NCBI RefSeq assembly: GCF_050589685.1
Contig: NZ_JBNGOS010000024.1
Location: 43,559 to 107,558, forward strand
Length of the DNA: 64,000 nt
Origin: Saccharicrinis sp050589685
GTDB lineage: Bacteria; Bacteroidota; Bacteroidia; Bacteroidales; Marinilabiliaceae
Direction: 5' to 3'
Made by a program: the position numbers and the translations under genes. A model generated the notes under the pieces. The model ran no database searches and was not told the DNA's origin. It saw nothing but the letters and a program-made list of their open reading frames with translations. Position 1 is the first letter of the stretch. Every line of letters starts with the position of its first letter. This document shows, in pieces, positions 17,093 to 26,395 of this stretch.

Positions 17093-18481
17093 ATGAAGAA
17101 AAACCTTATCGTTTTAAAATTACTTTTTTGTGTTGGGGTTATAACAGCACAAACCAAGATTGCCCACATATTTACGAACCATATGGTATTACAACGCAAT
17201 ACACAAGTGGCGGTTTGGGGAACGGATAAACCTCACGCTAAGGTGGTAATCAAGGCTGGTTGGGGTGAGAAAGTGTCGGTTGAAACCAATAAACAAGGAA
17301 AATGGAAAACTTTTATTCAAACTATTGGGGCAGGTGGGCCATATGAACTTAGTATTAAAGGATCATCCAAAGTTGAATTTAAGGATATATTGCTAGGGGA
17401 AGTCTGGGTATGTTCGGGCCAATCTAATATGTCCATGTCACTTGAAGGTAATATGGGACAACCCGTGTACGGAAGTCAAAAAACTATCTTAAACAGTAAT
17501 AACGATAATATTCGATTATATACAGTTGAACGTAATACAAGTGCCGAACCGCGTGAAGTATGCAACGGTGAGTGGGTAGTGTCAGAACCCCACACCGCTA
17601 AAGACTTTAGCGCTGTAGCTTATTTTTTTGGCAGACTTTTGAACGAGAAGTTAAATGTGCCTATTGGCTTAATCCATAGTAGTTGGGGAGGAACTCCTGC
17701 TCAGGCCTGGACTCCAGAGGAAACACTTAGAGCAGGATTTAAAGAGTTTTACAATCAGGCCATTATGCCTAAACAGGAAAGCAAAAAAAACGCTCGGTTA
17801 TTCAATGCAATGATTAATCCGATAATTCCGTATACCATTAAAGGAACCATTTGGTATCAGGGAGAGGGAAACAGGTTTAATGCAGAGCAATATTCCCGTT
17901 TGTTCCCTGCCATGATTAACAGCTGGAGAAATCGCTGGGGTCAAGGTGATTTCCCCTTTTATTTTGTGCAGATAGCATCATTCGGCCCGGGGAAGGAACA
18001 TTGGGTCGAATTACAAGAGTCGCAATTAAAAACGATGTTGACCGTTGAGAAAACCGGAATGGTGGTAACTAACGACATTGGACAGGAGAATTGCATTCAC
18101 CCCCCTAAAAAAAGAGAAGTGGGAGAGCGCCTGGCATATTGGGCATTGTCAAAAGACTATGGTTGTATGGGTATTCAATTCTCAGGACCAGTGTATAAAT
18201 CAATGGAATTAAAAGAAGGTAAGGCCTATCTGCATTTCGATTATGCTCCATTGGGCGTTACGAATATGGAAAAGCCTTTGAATGATTTTGAAATTGCAGG
18301 TGCGGATAAGGTTTATAAAACTGCCCAGGCTAAAATCATAAAAGGTCAGTTAGAGGTATGGAGCGATGAAATAATGGAGCCGGTACATGTTCGGTATGGC
18401 TGGAAATGTTATTTTGAACCTTCCTTGTTTAATACGGCTGGTTTGCCTGCCTCAGGATTTAGAACGGAGGCGTTTGAGTAA
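17093..18481 (+). CDS. SASA-domain carbohydrate esterase (sialate O-acetylesterase-like)
   Basis: 462 residues with a signal peptide (about 1-19). Domain order is an N-terminal beta-sandwich (to about 95) and an SGNH-fold SASA domain. The nucleophile S111 lies in the hallmark CSGQSNM. SSWGGTPAQAW and WYQGEGN provide oxyanion residues, and the catalytic Asp/His lie in NDIGQENCIHPPKK. Family members remove O-acetyl groups from sugars. Context between two sulfatases and a GH105 enzyme suggests an acetylated and sulfated cell-wall glycan rather than sialic acid. It is convergent with the membrane-bound regulator at 18538. The exact substrate is not inferable from sequence. Confidence 0.88.
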   Translation: MKKNLIVLKLLFCVGVITAQTKIAHIFTNHMVLQRNTQVAVWGTDKPHAKVVIKAGWGEKVSVETNKQGKWKTFIQTIGAGGPYELSIKGSSKVEFKDILLGEVWVCSGQSNMSMSLEGNMGQPVYGSQKTILNSNNDNIRLYTVERNTSAEPREVCNGEWVVSEPHTAKDFSAVAYFFGRLLNEKLNVPIGLIHSSWGGTPAQAWTPEETLRAGFKEFYNQAIMPKQESKKNARLFNAMINPIIPYTIKGTIWYQGEGNRFNAEQYSRLFPAMINSWRNRWGQGDFPFYFVQIASFGPGKEHWVELQESQLKTMLTVEKTGMVVTNDIGQENCIHPPKKREVGERLAYWALSKDYGCMGIQFSGPVYKSMELKEGKAYLHFDYAPLGVTNMEKPLNDFEIAGADKVYKTAQAKIIKGQLEVWSDEIMEPVHVRYGWKCYFEPSLFNTAGLPASGFRTEAFE

Positions 18482-18537
18482 ACTTGGCGACCATTAGCAT
18501 GATGTAGATAGTCACCCGTGAGAGTTTTTTTATGTCG

Positions 18538-19689
18538 CTAATTAAAAGGAAATACCCATAACAGTTTCAAATCCAAACTGGTTCTTTCCCGCCCATGTGC
18601 TTTAAACAAAGCCGTAAAGTTCTTGTGACCTTCAAGGTGTTGTTTTGTAAATTGTTTCAGTGAATCAATATTGGTAAAGTACTCAACGGTGGCTGAAACC
18701 CCCATGTCATGATTTGAGAAGAAAACAAAGTGCTCAGTTCCCATAGGTCCCGGGTATTTCGAAACGATAGCGTAATCCATTGTTTTTCCTGTAGTTGAAA
18801 TGTTTATGGTTGTATCCTTCATGTTGGGAACATCTTTGATGGTAAGTGTATATCTGCTTACTTTAAAATGCTCGTTGGCATCGTTAAAGAAAGGAATAAA
18901 CTTACAGTTGGTAAGTAAAGGCCCTGCGTAAATGGCATTTCCGTTTTTAATATCATCCAAAGATGTATTTGAATCGAATTTAATGTCAAACCTACGATGA
19001 TAAGGTGTGAACAATTGGGCTATGTCGCGAGTCGCAAAAGCACCCATTCCGGTGAAATATTGATAATATGCTGGTTTTAGCTGGTTCTTTAATTCGGGTT
19101 TACCTTCAATGAATTTATAATATTCTTCAATACTGTTAATATTATAATCCCTTGTAAAGCCCGGTTGACCAGTAATCGTATTGCCCCGCATACCAAAGGC
19201 ATCCCCAATAAATAATGTAGTTTTATTATTAATGAATTCCTCCCATACTTTTGGTTTTTTAGGCGGTTGGTTAACTACTATTAAAGAGATAATGAAGACA
19301 GCAAAGGCAGCATAAATAAGGGTATGCTTGCCAATGAATTGACCGGTTTTTAGTTTTGCATCAACCTTTTTTTTGTACCTGACACTATACTGTCCTTTAT
19401 CAATAACAACATGCCATTCGTTCCTTGCACCTTCATTGGCATAATAATCATCCAGCTTTTTTCGTAAGTTATACATGCTAACACGAACACGGGTATTGCT
19501 TTTATCTGGTTTGTCTTTTTTGCCAAAGAATTCTATGTCTATAATATCTTCTTTTAAAAAGGTATCTTCTATTTCAGCTTTAGCCAGATATTTTAGGAGA
19601 GCAGCACCAGTGGTTACTTTCTGAAAGGTACTACTTTGTGTTACAGTTTTGATTATTTTATTTTTTTCCTCTTCCGAAAGCATCTGCAT
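18538..19689 (-). CDS. ToxR-like membrane-anchored winged-helix regulator
   Basis: 383 residues with three parts. Residues about 40-105 resemble the OmpR/ToxR-type winged helix: TRVRVSMYNLRKKLDDYY as recognition helix, then VVIDKGQYSVRY as the wing hairpin. A single membrane span follows at about 122-139 (HTLIYAAFAVFIISLIVV). A roughly 240-residue C-terminal domain lies on the far side of the membrane. It has no kinase or enzymatic motif and could sense a ligand. This is a one-component design. The position inside the sulfatase/esterase/GH105 cluster and divergent to the GH105 gene suggests it controls the cluster; that is inference. A TAAATTTG box lies at 19724-19731. Confidence 0.65.
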   Translation of the reverse strand: MQMLSEEEKNKIIKTVTQSSTFQKVTTGAALLKYLAKAEIEDTFLKEDIIDIEFFGKKDKPDKSNTRVRVSMYNLRKKLDDYYANEGARNEWHVVIDKGQYSVRYKKKVDAKLKTGQFIGKHTLIYAAFAVFIISLIVVNQPPKKPKVWEEFINNKTTLFIGDAFGMRGNTITGQPGFTRDYNINSIEEYYKFIEGKPELKNQLKPAYYQYFTGMGAFATRDIAQLFTPYHRRFDIKFDSNTSLDDIKNGNAIYAGPLLTNCKFIPFFNDANEHFKVSRYTLTIKDVPNMKDTTINISTTGKTMDYAIVSKYPGPMGTEHFVFFSNHDMGVSATVEYFTNIDSLKQFTKQHLEGHKNFTALFKAHGRERTSLDLKLLWVFPFN

Positions 19690-19723
19690 TTAATATATGC
19701 AATTTGGTTTTAATTAAAATTCG

Positions 19724-19731
19724 CAAATTTA
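19724..19731 (-). promoter_or_regulatory. Putative -7 box (TAAATTTG) for the membrane regulator
   Basis: TAnnTTTG match on the minus strand 35 bp upstream of the regulator's ATG, in the 323-bp divergent gap that also drives the GH105 gene. The rest of the gap (19732-20012) shows no gene. AGTGTNCTTGT-like repeats around 19745-19815 (tGTGTTaag, GTGTTgtacgg, TGTGTTaacc, ACAAGTACCGTTACAACAAGG) could be binding sites. Confidence 0.35.
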
Positions 19732-20012
19732 AGTTTGAAACGATAGTGTGTTAAGTGTCTGTGGACTTGTGTTGTACGGTTTGTGTTAACCGTTACAAGT
19801 ACCGTTACAACAAGGTTAAAGATAGTGTATTTTAATAAATAATACGACTTTTGATTGAGGGTAAACATAAAATGTGTTTTCCGAAACAATGATAATCTAC
19901 AACATATGAAACGAGCAGAATTAGCGAGGGAGCTATGCTGATCTTAGATTCTCATAAAAGGGGACGATAATTTTTGCGAGTTCCATACGACCTTACAACA
20001 AAATATAAAGGT

Positions 20013-22418
20013 ATGAAACAACTAAGTCTATTTTTTATTTTAACAGCACTGGTATCTTGCAATAATGCTAATAAGCTACCCAAAGCAGAAGATGTTTTTG
20101 AACTTACCCAACGTGTTGCTAACTGGCAAATCGAAACCTGGGAGGATCAGGGTGAATACCGAGCATTACCACCGGAAGAAGACCGTAAAAAGTGGCATCA
20201 TCGTAAGCGCTATCACGATCTGGAATGGCTGCCGGCTACTTTCTATGCGGGGCTTTATCAGTTTTCTGAAATTTCGGATGATAACAAATACGAAGATTGG
20301 CTGACAATGATGGGTAATAAGTACGACTGGAAATTGCATAAACGCATGTATCATGCCGATGACCATGCTGTAGGTCAGTTTTATTTGAGTATGTACCGAT
20401 TAACCGCCAAAGGTTTTATGTTGCAGCCAACCATGAAGCAGTTCAACGCTATTATGAAAAGCGATAAAAAGGATGATTGGCACTGGCATTGGTGCGATGC
20501 TTTGTTTATGGCCCCTCCAACATGGGCACGACTGGCAAAGGTGACCAGTTGGAAAAAGTACTTGTTATATATGGATAAGCAATACCGTATGACTTACGAT
20601 AATTTGTGGGACGAAGAAGAACAATTGTTTTTCCGCGATAAGAGTTACTTCAAGAAAAAAGAAAAAAATGGCGAAAAAATTTTCTGGGCACGTGGAAACG
20701 GTTGGGTTTATGGCGGTTTGTCTTTAATGATTCCTGATTTACCAAAATCTTGGGAAGGCAGAGGTTTTTATATCGATATTTTTAAAAAAATGTCCGAAAC
20801 GCTGAAAAGAACCCAACGTCCCGATGGAACCTGGTCGGCAGGACTATTAGGAGATATCAAGGACTATCCAAACATTGAAACCAGTGGAACTTCCTTTTTT
20901 ACTTTTGGTTTGGCATGGGGAATCAACAATGGCATTCTGGACAAAGAAACGTATGAACCTGTATTAATGAAAGCCTGGAACACATTGGCAGGAACAGTTA
21001 GCAAAGAAGGAATGGTGGGTTATGTTCAGCCTGTTGGTGCAGCTCCTGGCTTAAGCTATCCCGATTATACCGAACTATACGGAAGTGGGGCGTTTTTAAC
21101 TGCTGGTACTGAGATGTTCAAGTATATCAATAAATTTTATCCAACAGAGAAAGCAGAGCTTGAGGACGCGCAACATACTACTTTTATGCATAACGGTGGT
21201 TGGTGTTGGTACCAGGATCCACGAGCTATTATTAGTAATGGGAAAATAGTGATTGGAGGTTTAGATGGACAAAATGGTGATGTGAATGTTGGTGTGTATG
21301 ATTTAAAAGGTGATTCAATTGAGGGAAGGGTAACTTTGCACGAAGAATTGCAAGCAGACGATCACGATGTCCCTGCCTTATATGCACGTCCTGATGGGAG
21401 TATATTTGCTATGTGGGCAAAACATGGAAACGAAAAGATTCATTATTACAATATTTCTTCTTCGTATGATTATTTAAAATGGGGAGAGAGAAAACAGTAT
21501 AACCATGTATATGAAGATAGGCGTGGAGTTACTTACATGAATCTTTATCATTTAAAAGATGAGGATTTGCTATATAATTTATATCGTGATGGAGAAACGT
21601 ATAATCCTTCGTTTATAACTTCTTCCGACCATGGAAAAACATGGGGTAACCGCACGCATTTTATTGCCAACGATGTTAAAGGCCGTCAGCGACCATATTG
21701 CCGTTATGCACAGCCTGATGAAAATACGATTGGTATATCTTATACGGATGCACACCCACGTCAATATGGCAATAGTGTTTATTATGCGCAATATCGTAAC
21801 GGGGCGTTTTACAAGGTGGATGGTACCAAAATTAAAGATTTAAAAGATGGTCCCCTTCGTACCTCGGAAGGAGAAAAAATTTATACCGGAAGCGAGACCA
21901 AAGAAAAACCAGCAGGCTACGAGAGTGTGCCAAACAGCGGATGGACCTGTGCAATGGGGCAGGATGAGAAAGGCAATCCTCATGTGGGTTATTCGTTGTA
22001 TTTAAGTAATTCCGACCATCGCTATCGTATTGCCTCATGGGATGGAAAAAAATGGAACGATCGTGAAATTGCTTTTGCCGGAAAGTGTTTGTACTATGTA
22101 GAGAGTTCCTACACTGGTTTAATGGCTTTTGACCCAACAGACCCAACCAAAGTTTATATTTCATCAGATGTTAATCCATCAACAGGTGAAGACCTTGGCG
22201 GAAGACATGAAATATATGGCGCAACCATTGGGGCTTATGATGATATTTCAACGATAAAATGGGAAGCCATCACCTCAAATTCTAAATATCGAAATATCCG
22301 ACCCATTGTAGTTGCTGGGGATGGTTATAAGGCCTTGTTGTGGTTAAATGGTCCCTGGGATACTTTTGTGAATTATGATGTTAATGTGGTTGGGAAAATA
22401 CTGGAAAAACCGGAGTAG
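20013..22418 (+). CDS. GH105 unsaturated glucuronyl/rhamnogalacturonyl hydrolase fused to BNR_4 propeller
   Basis: 801 residues from the ATG at 20013. A TTG 13 codons upstream is in frame, but the ATG starts a proper lipoprotein signal (lipobox ALVSC, C16) after an AAAGG ribosome site. Residues about 25-375 are GH105 (alpha/alpha barrel): ADDHAVGQ contains the catalytic Asp (D116/D117), followed by the family landmarks DALFMAPP, WARGNGWVYGG, RPDGTW and ETSGTSFF. It hydrolyses unsaturated uronic acids left by polysaccharide lyases. From about 390 a second module begins with GGWCWYQDPRAI, the opening of BNR_4 (PF15892) sialidase-like propellers, with ADDHDVPAL and SSDHGKTWG repeats. Some propeller proteins of this kind are ulvan lyases, so the fusion may both cut and trim. 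The lyase role is inference. Confidence 0.85.
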   Translation: MKQLSLFFILTALVSCNNANKLPKAEDVFELTQRVANWQIETWEDQGEYRALPPEEDRKKWHHRKRYHDLEWLPATFYAGLYQFSEISDDNKYEDWLTMMGNKYDWKLHKRMYHADDHAVGQFYLSMYRLTAKGFMLQPTMKQFNAIMKSDKKDDWHWHWCDALFMAPPTWARLAKVTSWKKYLLYMDKQYRMTYDNLWDEEEQLFFRDKSYFKKKEKNGEKIFWARGNGWVYGGLSLMIPDLPKSWEGRGFYIDIFKKMSETLKRTQRPDGTWSAGLLGDIKDYPNIETSGTSFFTFGLAWGINNGILDKETYEPVLMKAWNTLAGTVSKEGMVGYVQPVGAAPGLSYPDYTELYGSGAFLTAGTEMFKYINKFYPTEKAELEDAQHTTFMHNGGWCWYQDPRAIISNGKIVIGGLDGQNGDVNVGVYDLKGDSIEGRVTLHEELQADDHDVPALYARPDGSIFAMWAKHGNEKIHYYNISSSYDYLKWGERKQYNHVYEDRRGVTYMNLYHLKDEDLLYNLYRDGETYNPSFITSSDHGKTWGNRTHFIANDVKGRQRPYCRYAQPDENTIGISYTDAHPRQYGNSVYYAQYRNGAFYKVDGTKIKDLKDGPLRTSEGEKIYTGSETKEKPAGYESVPNSGWTCAMGQDEKGNPHVGYSLYLSNSDHRYRIASWDGKKWNDREIAFAGKCLYYVESSYTGLMAFDPTDPTKVYISSDVNPSTGEDLGGRHEIYGATIGAYDDISTIKWEAITSNSKYRNIRPIVVAGDGYKALLWLNGPWDTFVNYDVNVVGKILEKPE

Positions 22419-22937
22419 TGAATGGTCATTCGAAGGATTAGTTCTTGGTGTTTATGGTTTATCGATGATTACAGATCCGTCAAAGTAGAGAAAATGAAAC
22501 AAAGGATATGGAAATAATGATTTCTCCTGGGGATGGTGACACGGAATCACGAATAGCACCTATCCTTTGCCGAAGAAAAGAATGGGATGTCAGAAAAAAT
22601 TACTTTTGGGATGATAAGATGGCCTGCCTGGAAGCGGGAATTTCAGCAAATTTAATGGCGAAATATTTACCTCCATTCAGCAATCCTGGTTAATAGGAGA
22701 AATTTAGTCGGCGATTGGAGATTTTAAAAAAGTGAGGGTGAAATCAGAGCCGATTCCCGGGTACATCATTATGGAATAGGGCCTCAAATTTTCGGGAAAT
22801 CAACCGTTAAAGCTTTAGATGTAGGAGTTAAAGGTGAAGAGTATAATATTTGTATAGATTTTTCCAATGGTCATTTTAAAAGCAAAACAATTGAACGGAA
22901 ATTAGTACATTGGCCTTTTCTCTTGAAAATATTTAAA
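22419..22937 (+). pseudogene. Degenerate coding remnant between GH105 and SGNH genes
   Basis: This 519-bp gap holds no intact gene but reads like decayed coding DNA. From about 22731 one plus-strand frame runs open to the SGNH gene (segments RADSRVHHYGIGPQIFG, DVGVKGEEYNICIDFSNG). A neighbouring frame just before it reads KKVRVKSEPIPGYIIME and then stops. Earlier pieces (SAILVNRRNLVGDWRF) end at stops. The frame changes suggest a frameshifted fragment of a secreted enzyme. I cannot name the family, and chance open frames remain possible. Confidence 0.35.
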
Positions 22938-23891
22938 ATGAAGCAATTTCTATTGATATTACTGATTCCCCTTATGTTTTCTTGTTCTTTATCTGAAAAA
23001 GATGAAGGCGTACTACACAACAAAAGAGTTTTAATTTTTGGCAACAGTATCACCCAAAACGGGGCTTATGTTACTTATATAGAGTATTTTTTACGTAAAA
23101 ACTATCCCGAGCAAAAACTGGATATCATAAGTATCGGTCTTTCCAGCGAAACGGTTAACGGAGCTTCCGAAGCCAATCACCCATATCCTAGGCCTTGCGT
23201 TCATACCAGGTTAGACTCGGCCTTGGCTTTGGTTCAGCCGGATGTAGTAATGGCTTGCTATGGCATGAATGACGGAATCTATACCTGTCACAATAAGGAA
23301 ATTTTTGAAACTTATAAAAAAGGCATTTATAAATTAAATGATAAAGTAAAAGCTTCAGGAGCTCAGTTGATATTATTGACACCAACTCTATTCGATCCTG
23401 GTCCCCAAAAGGATAACTTAAGAATGGAACACGAAGAACATTCTTATCGAAATCCTTATTACAAATACAATGAAGTATTGGATGAATTTACCAATTGGCT
23501 TTTATCCATAAATGATGATGGATTAAAGGTGATTGACTTGCACAACTTTCTACAACCTATATTAGCCGACGCAAAGTCGATCAAAGAAGATTCTACGTTT
23601 ATCCCGGATGGCGTTCACCCAAACAAAGCAGGTCATTTTTTAATAGCCAAAAAAGTGTTGCTCGATCTATATCCCCAAGTCGAAATGGGAAATCCATATC
23701 CAACCGTAAAGCAATTAGCGTCTGATTCCCTATTCATTCTGGTGGAAAAACGAAGAAAACTTCGTTCAAAAGGATGGTTGGAATATGTGGGGTATATCAA
23801 AAAAGATACTGTTAAAATAGATGATATTGTTCCTACAAAATTAAAGGTAGAAGAGTTGGATAAGATGATGGAGGAATTGGAAATTAATTAA
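22938..23891 (+). CDS. SGNH/GDSL hydrolase lipoprotein
   Basis: 317 residues from the ATG at 22938. An in-frame TTG five codons earlier is less likely, because the ATG directly starts the lipoprotein signal with lipobox LMFSC (C16). All SGNH blocks are present: FGNSITQNG (block I, S37), ISIGLSSETVNG (block II), YGMNDGIY (block III, Asn) and PDGVHPNKAGH (block V, D224/H227). Such enzymes usually deacetylate sugars or hydrolyse small esters. The location among sulfatases and GH105 makes polysaccharide de-esterification likely. The C-terminal 60 residues are charged and helical with no known motif. Confidence 0.88.
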   Translation: MKQFLLILLIPLMFSCSLSEKDEGVLHNKRVLIFGNSITQNGAYVTYIEYFLRKNYPEQKLDIISIGLSSETVNGASEANHPYPRPCVHTRLDSALALVQPDVVMACYGMNDGIYTCHNKEIFETYKKGIYKLNDKVKASGAQLILLTPTLFDPGPQKDNLRMEHEEHSYRNPYYKYNEVLDEFTNWLLSINDDGLKVIDLHNFLQPILADAKSIKEDSTFIPDGVHPNKAGHFLIAKKVLLDLYPQVEMGNPYPTVKQLASDSLFILVEKRRKLRSKGWLEYVGYIKKDTVKIDDIVPTKLKVEELDKMMEELEIN

Positions 23892-23970
23892 CAGCAGTAA
23901 ATATGGTCGCGGAGAGTGAGGGTTAAAGGCTGGTTCCATAAGGCATTAAGATTTCGGGGTATAACCGGGT

Positions 23971-24002
23971 CGTTCCCCTTAGCCCAGAGGCTAGAGGGAA
24001 CG
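23971..24002. repeat. Hairpin downstream of the SGNH gene
   Basis: CGTTCCC-ct-TAGCC and GGCTA-ga-GGGAACG form a 12-bp stem around a CAGA loop. It lies between the SGNH hydrolase and the second sulfatase without a T-run. Similar in arms and loop to 14252-14281, possibly the same small repeat family. Confidence 0.5.
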
Positions 24003-24148
24003 ACGACTGCGTAGCAATGGGGGCGGGGGTTCACTAAGAAATGTTTTAATGACCGTTACATCACTCACTTTTTTATATAATTTGTATACTATTGTCCGGT
24101 TAAATTTTAGCCGGAAACCAATGATAATTTTATTAAATATTGAATAAA

Positions 24149-25591
24149 ATGAAGCTAAAAGCAATATTTCCAGTTCTCTTAATATTACTATTAAATGCTT
24201 GCCAACAAATATCAAAAGAACAGCAGAAACCCAATATCCTCCTATTGTGTATCGACGATCTGCGTCCCGAGTTGAACTTTTTCGGAAAAGATTACATCCA
24301 TTCACCAAATATCGATGCACTGGCAGCTAAAGGGCGCGCGTTCCAACATCACTATGTAAACGCACCTAGCTGTGGGCCTTCCCGTTATACCCTGCTAACA
24401 GGTACCTATGGTCCGCCAAGTAACGATGCTTTATTTATAAGAGCAGAAAAATTTGCTATTAACCCGGGAGAAGTTAAGCCTAGCATGCCCGAGTGGTTCA
24501 GGAACAATGGCTATACCACGGTTTCCGTGGGGAAAGTTTCTCATCACCCGGGAGGAAGAGGAGGAGCAGACTGGAACGACAGTGCAACAATCGAAGTTCC
24601 CAAAGCCTGGGATAAACACCTGATGCCAGTAGGAGAATGGCAACATCCCCGTGGCGCAATGCACGGACTGGCTCATGGCGAAATCCGCAAGCACGATGGC
24701 GATATGGATGTTTTTCAAAGTACAGAAGGAGATGATTCTATTTACCCGGATGGGTTAATCGCCTCTGAAGGAATTAAACAGCTTAAGAGCCTGGCATCAA
24801 AGGACCAGCCTTTCTTTTTGGCCATTGGTTTAATTAAACCTCATCTTCCATTTGGAGCACCTGCAAAATATATGGCGCATTATAAGAGTGTAAAACTGCC
24901 TCCAATTGCCCACCCTCAAAAGCCTCAAGGAGTAACTACCTGGCATAAATCCGGGGAGTTTATGAAATATAACCGCTGGGGCAAAAATCCAAACGAAGAC
25001 CCGGAGTTTGCCGATGAGGTTCGCAGGCATTATGCGGCTTGTGTGAGTTACGCCGATATGCATGTGGGGATGATCATGGATGAACTGAAGAAAACAGGAG
25101 CCCATAAAAACACGGTGGTTGTGCTTTGGGGTGACCATGGCTGGCATCTGGGTGAGCATGCCATCTGGGGAAAACACAGCTTGTTTGAGGAAGCTTTGCA
25201 TTCGCCGCTTATTGTCTATTATCCCGGAATTGAAAAGGGTGGAGCAAAAGCTGATGGAGTGGTAGAAACCATTGATATTTTCCCAACTCTTTGCGAGTTA
25301 ACGGGAGTAGATACCCCCGGCTTTGCTCAAGGAACTTCTTTGAAACCTATATTAGATAATCCAATGGCCAAAGGTCATTCTGCTATTGCCTATAAGAGCG
25401 GCGCTACCCTGCGTACTTCAACGCATCGTTTAATTTTGCACCCGGACGGACATGCCGAATTATACGACCATACAAATGCGGAAGGGGAAACCAAGAATAT
25501 TGCAAAGGAGAATCCCGATATAGTGAAAGAACTGATGGCTATTTTAAATAGCAAATATCAAGCTTCGAAGAAATTCGGACTTCATGATTAA
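24149..25591 (+). CDS. Lipoprotein sulfatase, S1_7-type (iduronate-2-sulfatase-like)
   Basis: 480 residues from the ATG at 24149 (a TTG three codons upstream is in frame). The signal peptide ends LLLNAC, a lipobox. The formylglycine motif is APSCGPSRYTLLTG, with C75 in canonical CxPSR. Iduronate-2-sulfatase features follow: LCIDDLRPEL at the N-terminal metal site, FFLAIGLIKPHLPF, and WGDHGWHLGEHAIWGKHSLFEEALHSPL for metal and substrate. This fits SulfAtlas S1_7. Family substrates include 2-O-sulfated iduronate and related uronic acids, which agrees with the GH105 neighbour. It is the last gene of the polysaccharide cluster and ends at a bidirectional terminator. Confidence 0.92.
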   Translation: MKLKAIFPVLLILLLNACQQISKEQQKPNILLLCIDDLRPELNFFGKDYIHSPNIDALAAKGRAFQHHYVNAPSCGPSRYTLLTGTYGPPSNDALFIRAEKFAINPGEVKPSMPEWFRNNGYTTVSVGKVSHHPGGRGGADWNDSATIEVPKAWDKHLMPVGEWQHPRGAMHGLAHGEIRKHDGDMDVFQSTEGDDSIYPDGLIASEGIKQLKSLASKDQPFFLAIGLIKPHLPFGAPAKYMAHYKSVKLPPIAHPQKPQGVTTWHKSGEFMKYNRWGKNPNEDPEFADEVRRHYAACVSYADMHVGMIMDELKKTGAHKNTVVVLWGDHGWHLGEHAIWGKHSLFEEALHSPLIVYYPGIEKGGAKADGVVETIDIFPTLCELTGVDTPGFAQGTSLKPILDNPMAKGHSAIAYKSGATLRTSTHRLILHPDGHAELYDHTNAEGETKNIAKENPDIVKELMAILNSKYQASKKFGLHD

Positions 25592-25612
25592 AAAACGTAA
25601 AAAAATAAGAAA

Positions 25613-25636
25613 ACGGGGTCATTTAGTGTACCCCGT
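25613..25636. terminator. Bidirectional terminator between sulfatase and AHSA1 gene
   Basis: ACGGGGT (25613-25619) pairs with ACCCCGT (25630-25636). An A-rich run precedes it and ATTT follows, in the 53-bp gap between convergent genes. Confidence 0.8.
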
Positions 25637-25644
25637 ATTTCGTA

Positions 25645-26067
25645 TTAATGATTTTGTCTTGATTCCGCATACGTTTTGAAATTATTCAGGATAGCCTGCC
25701 AACCTTGCCTTTGAAGGTCTTCGGAGTTGTTTGGCTCCGGCTCAAACGATTCGCATATTTTTGTCTGATTCCCATCCTGTTTAAATTCAACAACCAGTAA
25801 TCTGCCATCTGCCAGGTGGGATTTTATAAGATTCTGGTCCTCAACATGGTCATGAACCCCCATAAATTCAAATTCGGCCTGACCATCTTTAGAGGCCATT
25901 TTGTAGTTGAACATACCATGAATTCTTAGATCGTTTTGCGCTCTTGGGCAATGCCAATCGGTACTGGCAAAATTCCAGTTCACAATGTGCTCCGGTGAGG
26001 TCCACAGCTCCCAAACCTTATTACGATCTGCCGAAATAGAAGCTTCAACTTGGATTACATTTTCCAT
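25645..26067 (-). CDS. SRPBCC/AHSA1-family protein
   Basis: A 140-residue single-domain protein of the START-like SRPBCC superfamily, AHSA1 branch. It begins with ASISADRNKVWELWTSPEHIVNWNFAS and ends with the typical helix GWQAILNNFKTYAES. These small proteins have a hydrophobic cavity that may bind a lipid or another ligand; no substrate can be assigned. No signal peptide, so cytoplasmic. It is divergent to the large helicase gene; the 328-bp intergenic stretch 26068-26395 is AT-rich, with no other gene or clear promoter box. Confidence 0.85.
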   Translation of the reverse strand: MENVIQVEASISADRNKVWELWTSPEHIVNWNFASTDWHCPRAQNDLRIHGMFNYKMASKDGQAEFEFMGVHDHVEDQNLIKSHLADGRLLVVEFKQDGNQTKICESFEPEPNNSEDLQRQGWQAILNNFKTYAESRQNH

Positions 26068-26395
26068 GACTTGATAGATTTAAAGATTCCAAATTAAAAA
26101 CACCTTCAAAATGTAATTGGTTCATAGGTTATTAGTAGGATTGTATAAATGCTTATGTTTTTATCCTACCGAATTTATAAAGTTTAAAGATTAGGTTTCT
26201 TTTGCTTGCTCAAATAGTATATATTATTTAATTTGTTTGTTGAATATTTATATGGTAAGGTTTAAGACCCCAACTGGCCTTGTATATAACAACCAGGCAG
26301 GAGCATGGATTATCCCTTAACGTAATATTGGTAAATTTAAGTTGTAACACATGCAGGATGCGCCGCACGTATTAAAGTAGCTCGAATTAAGATTA

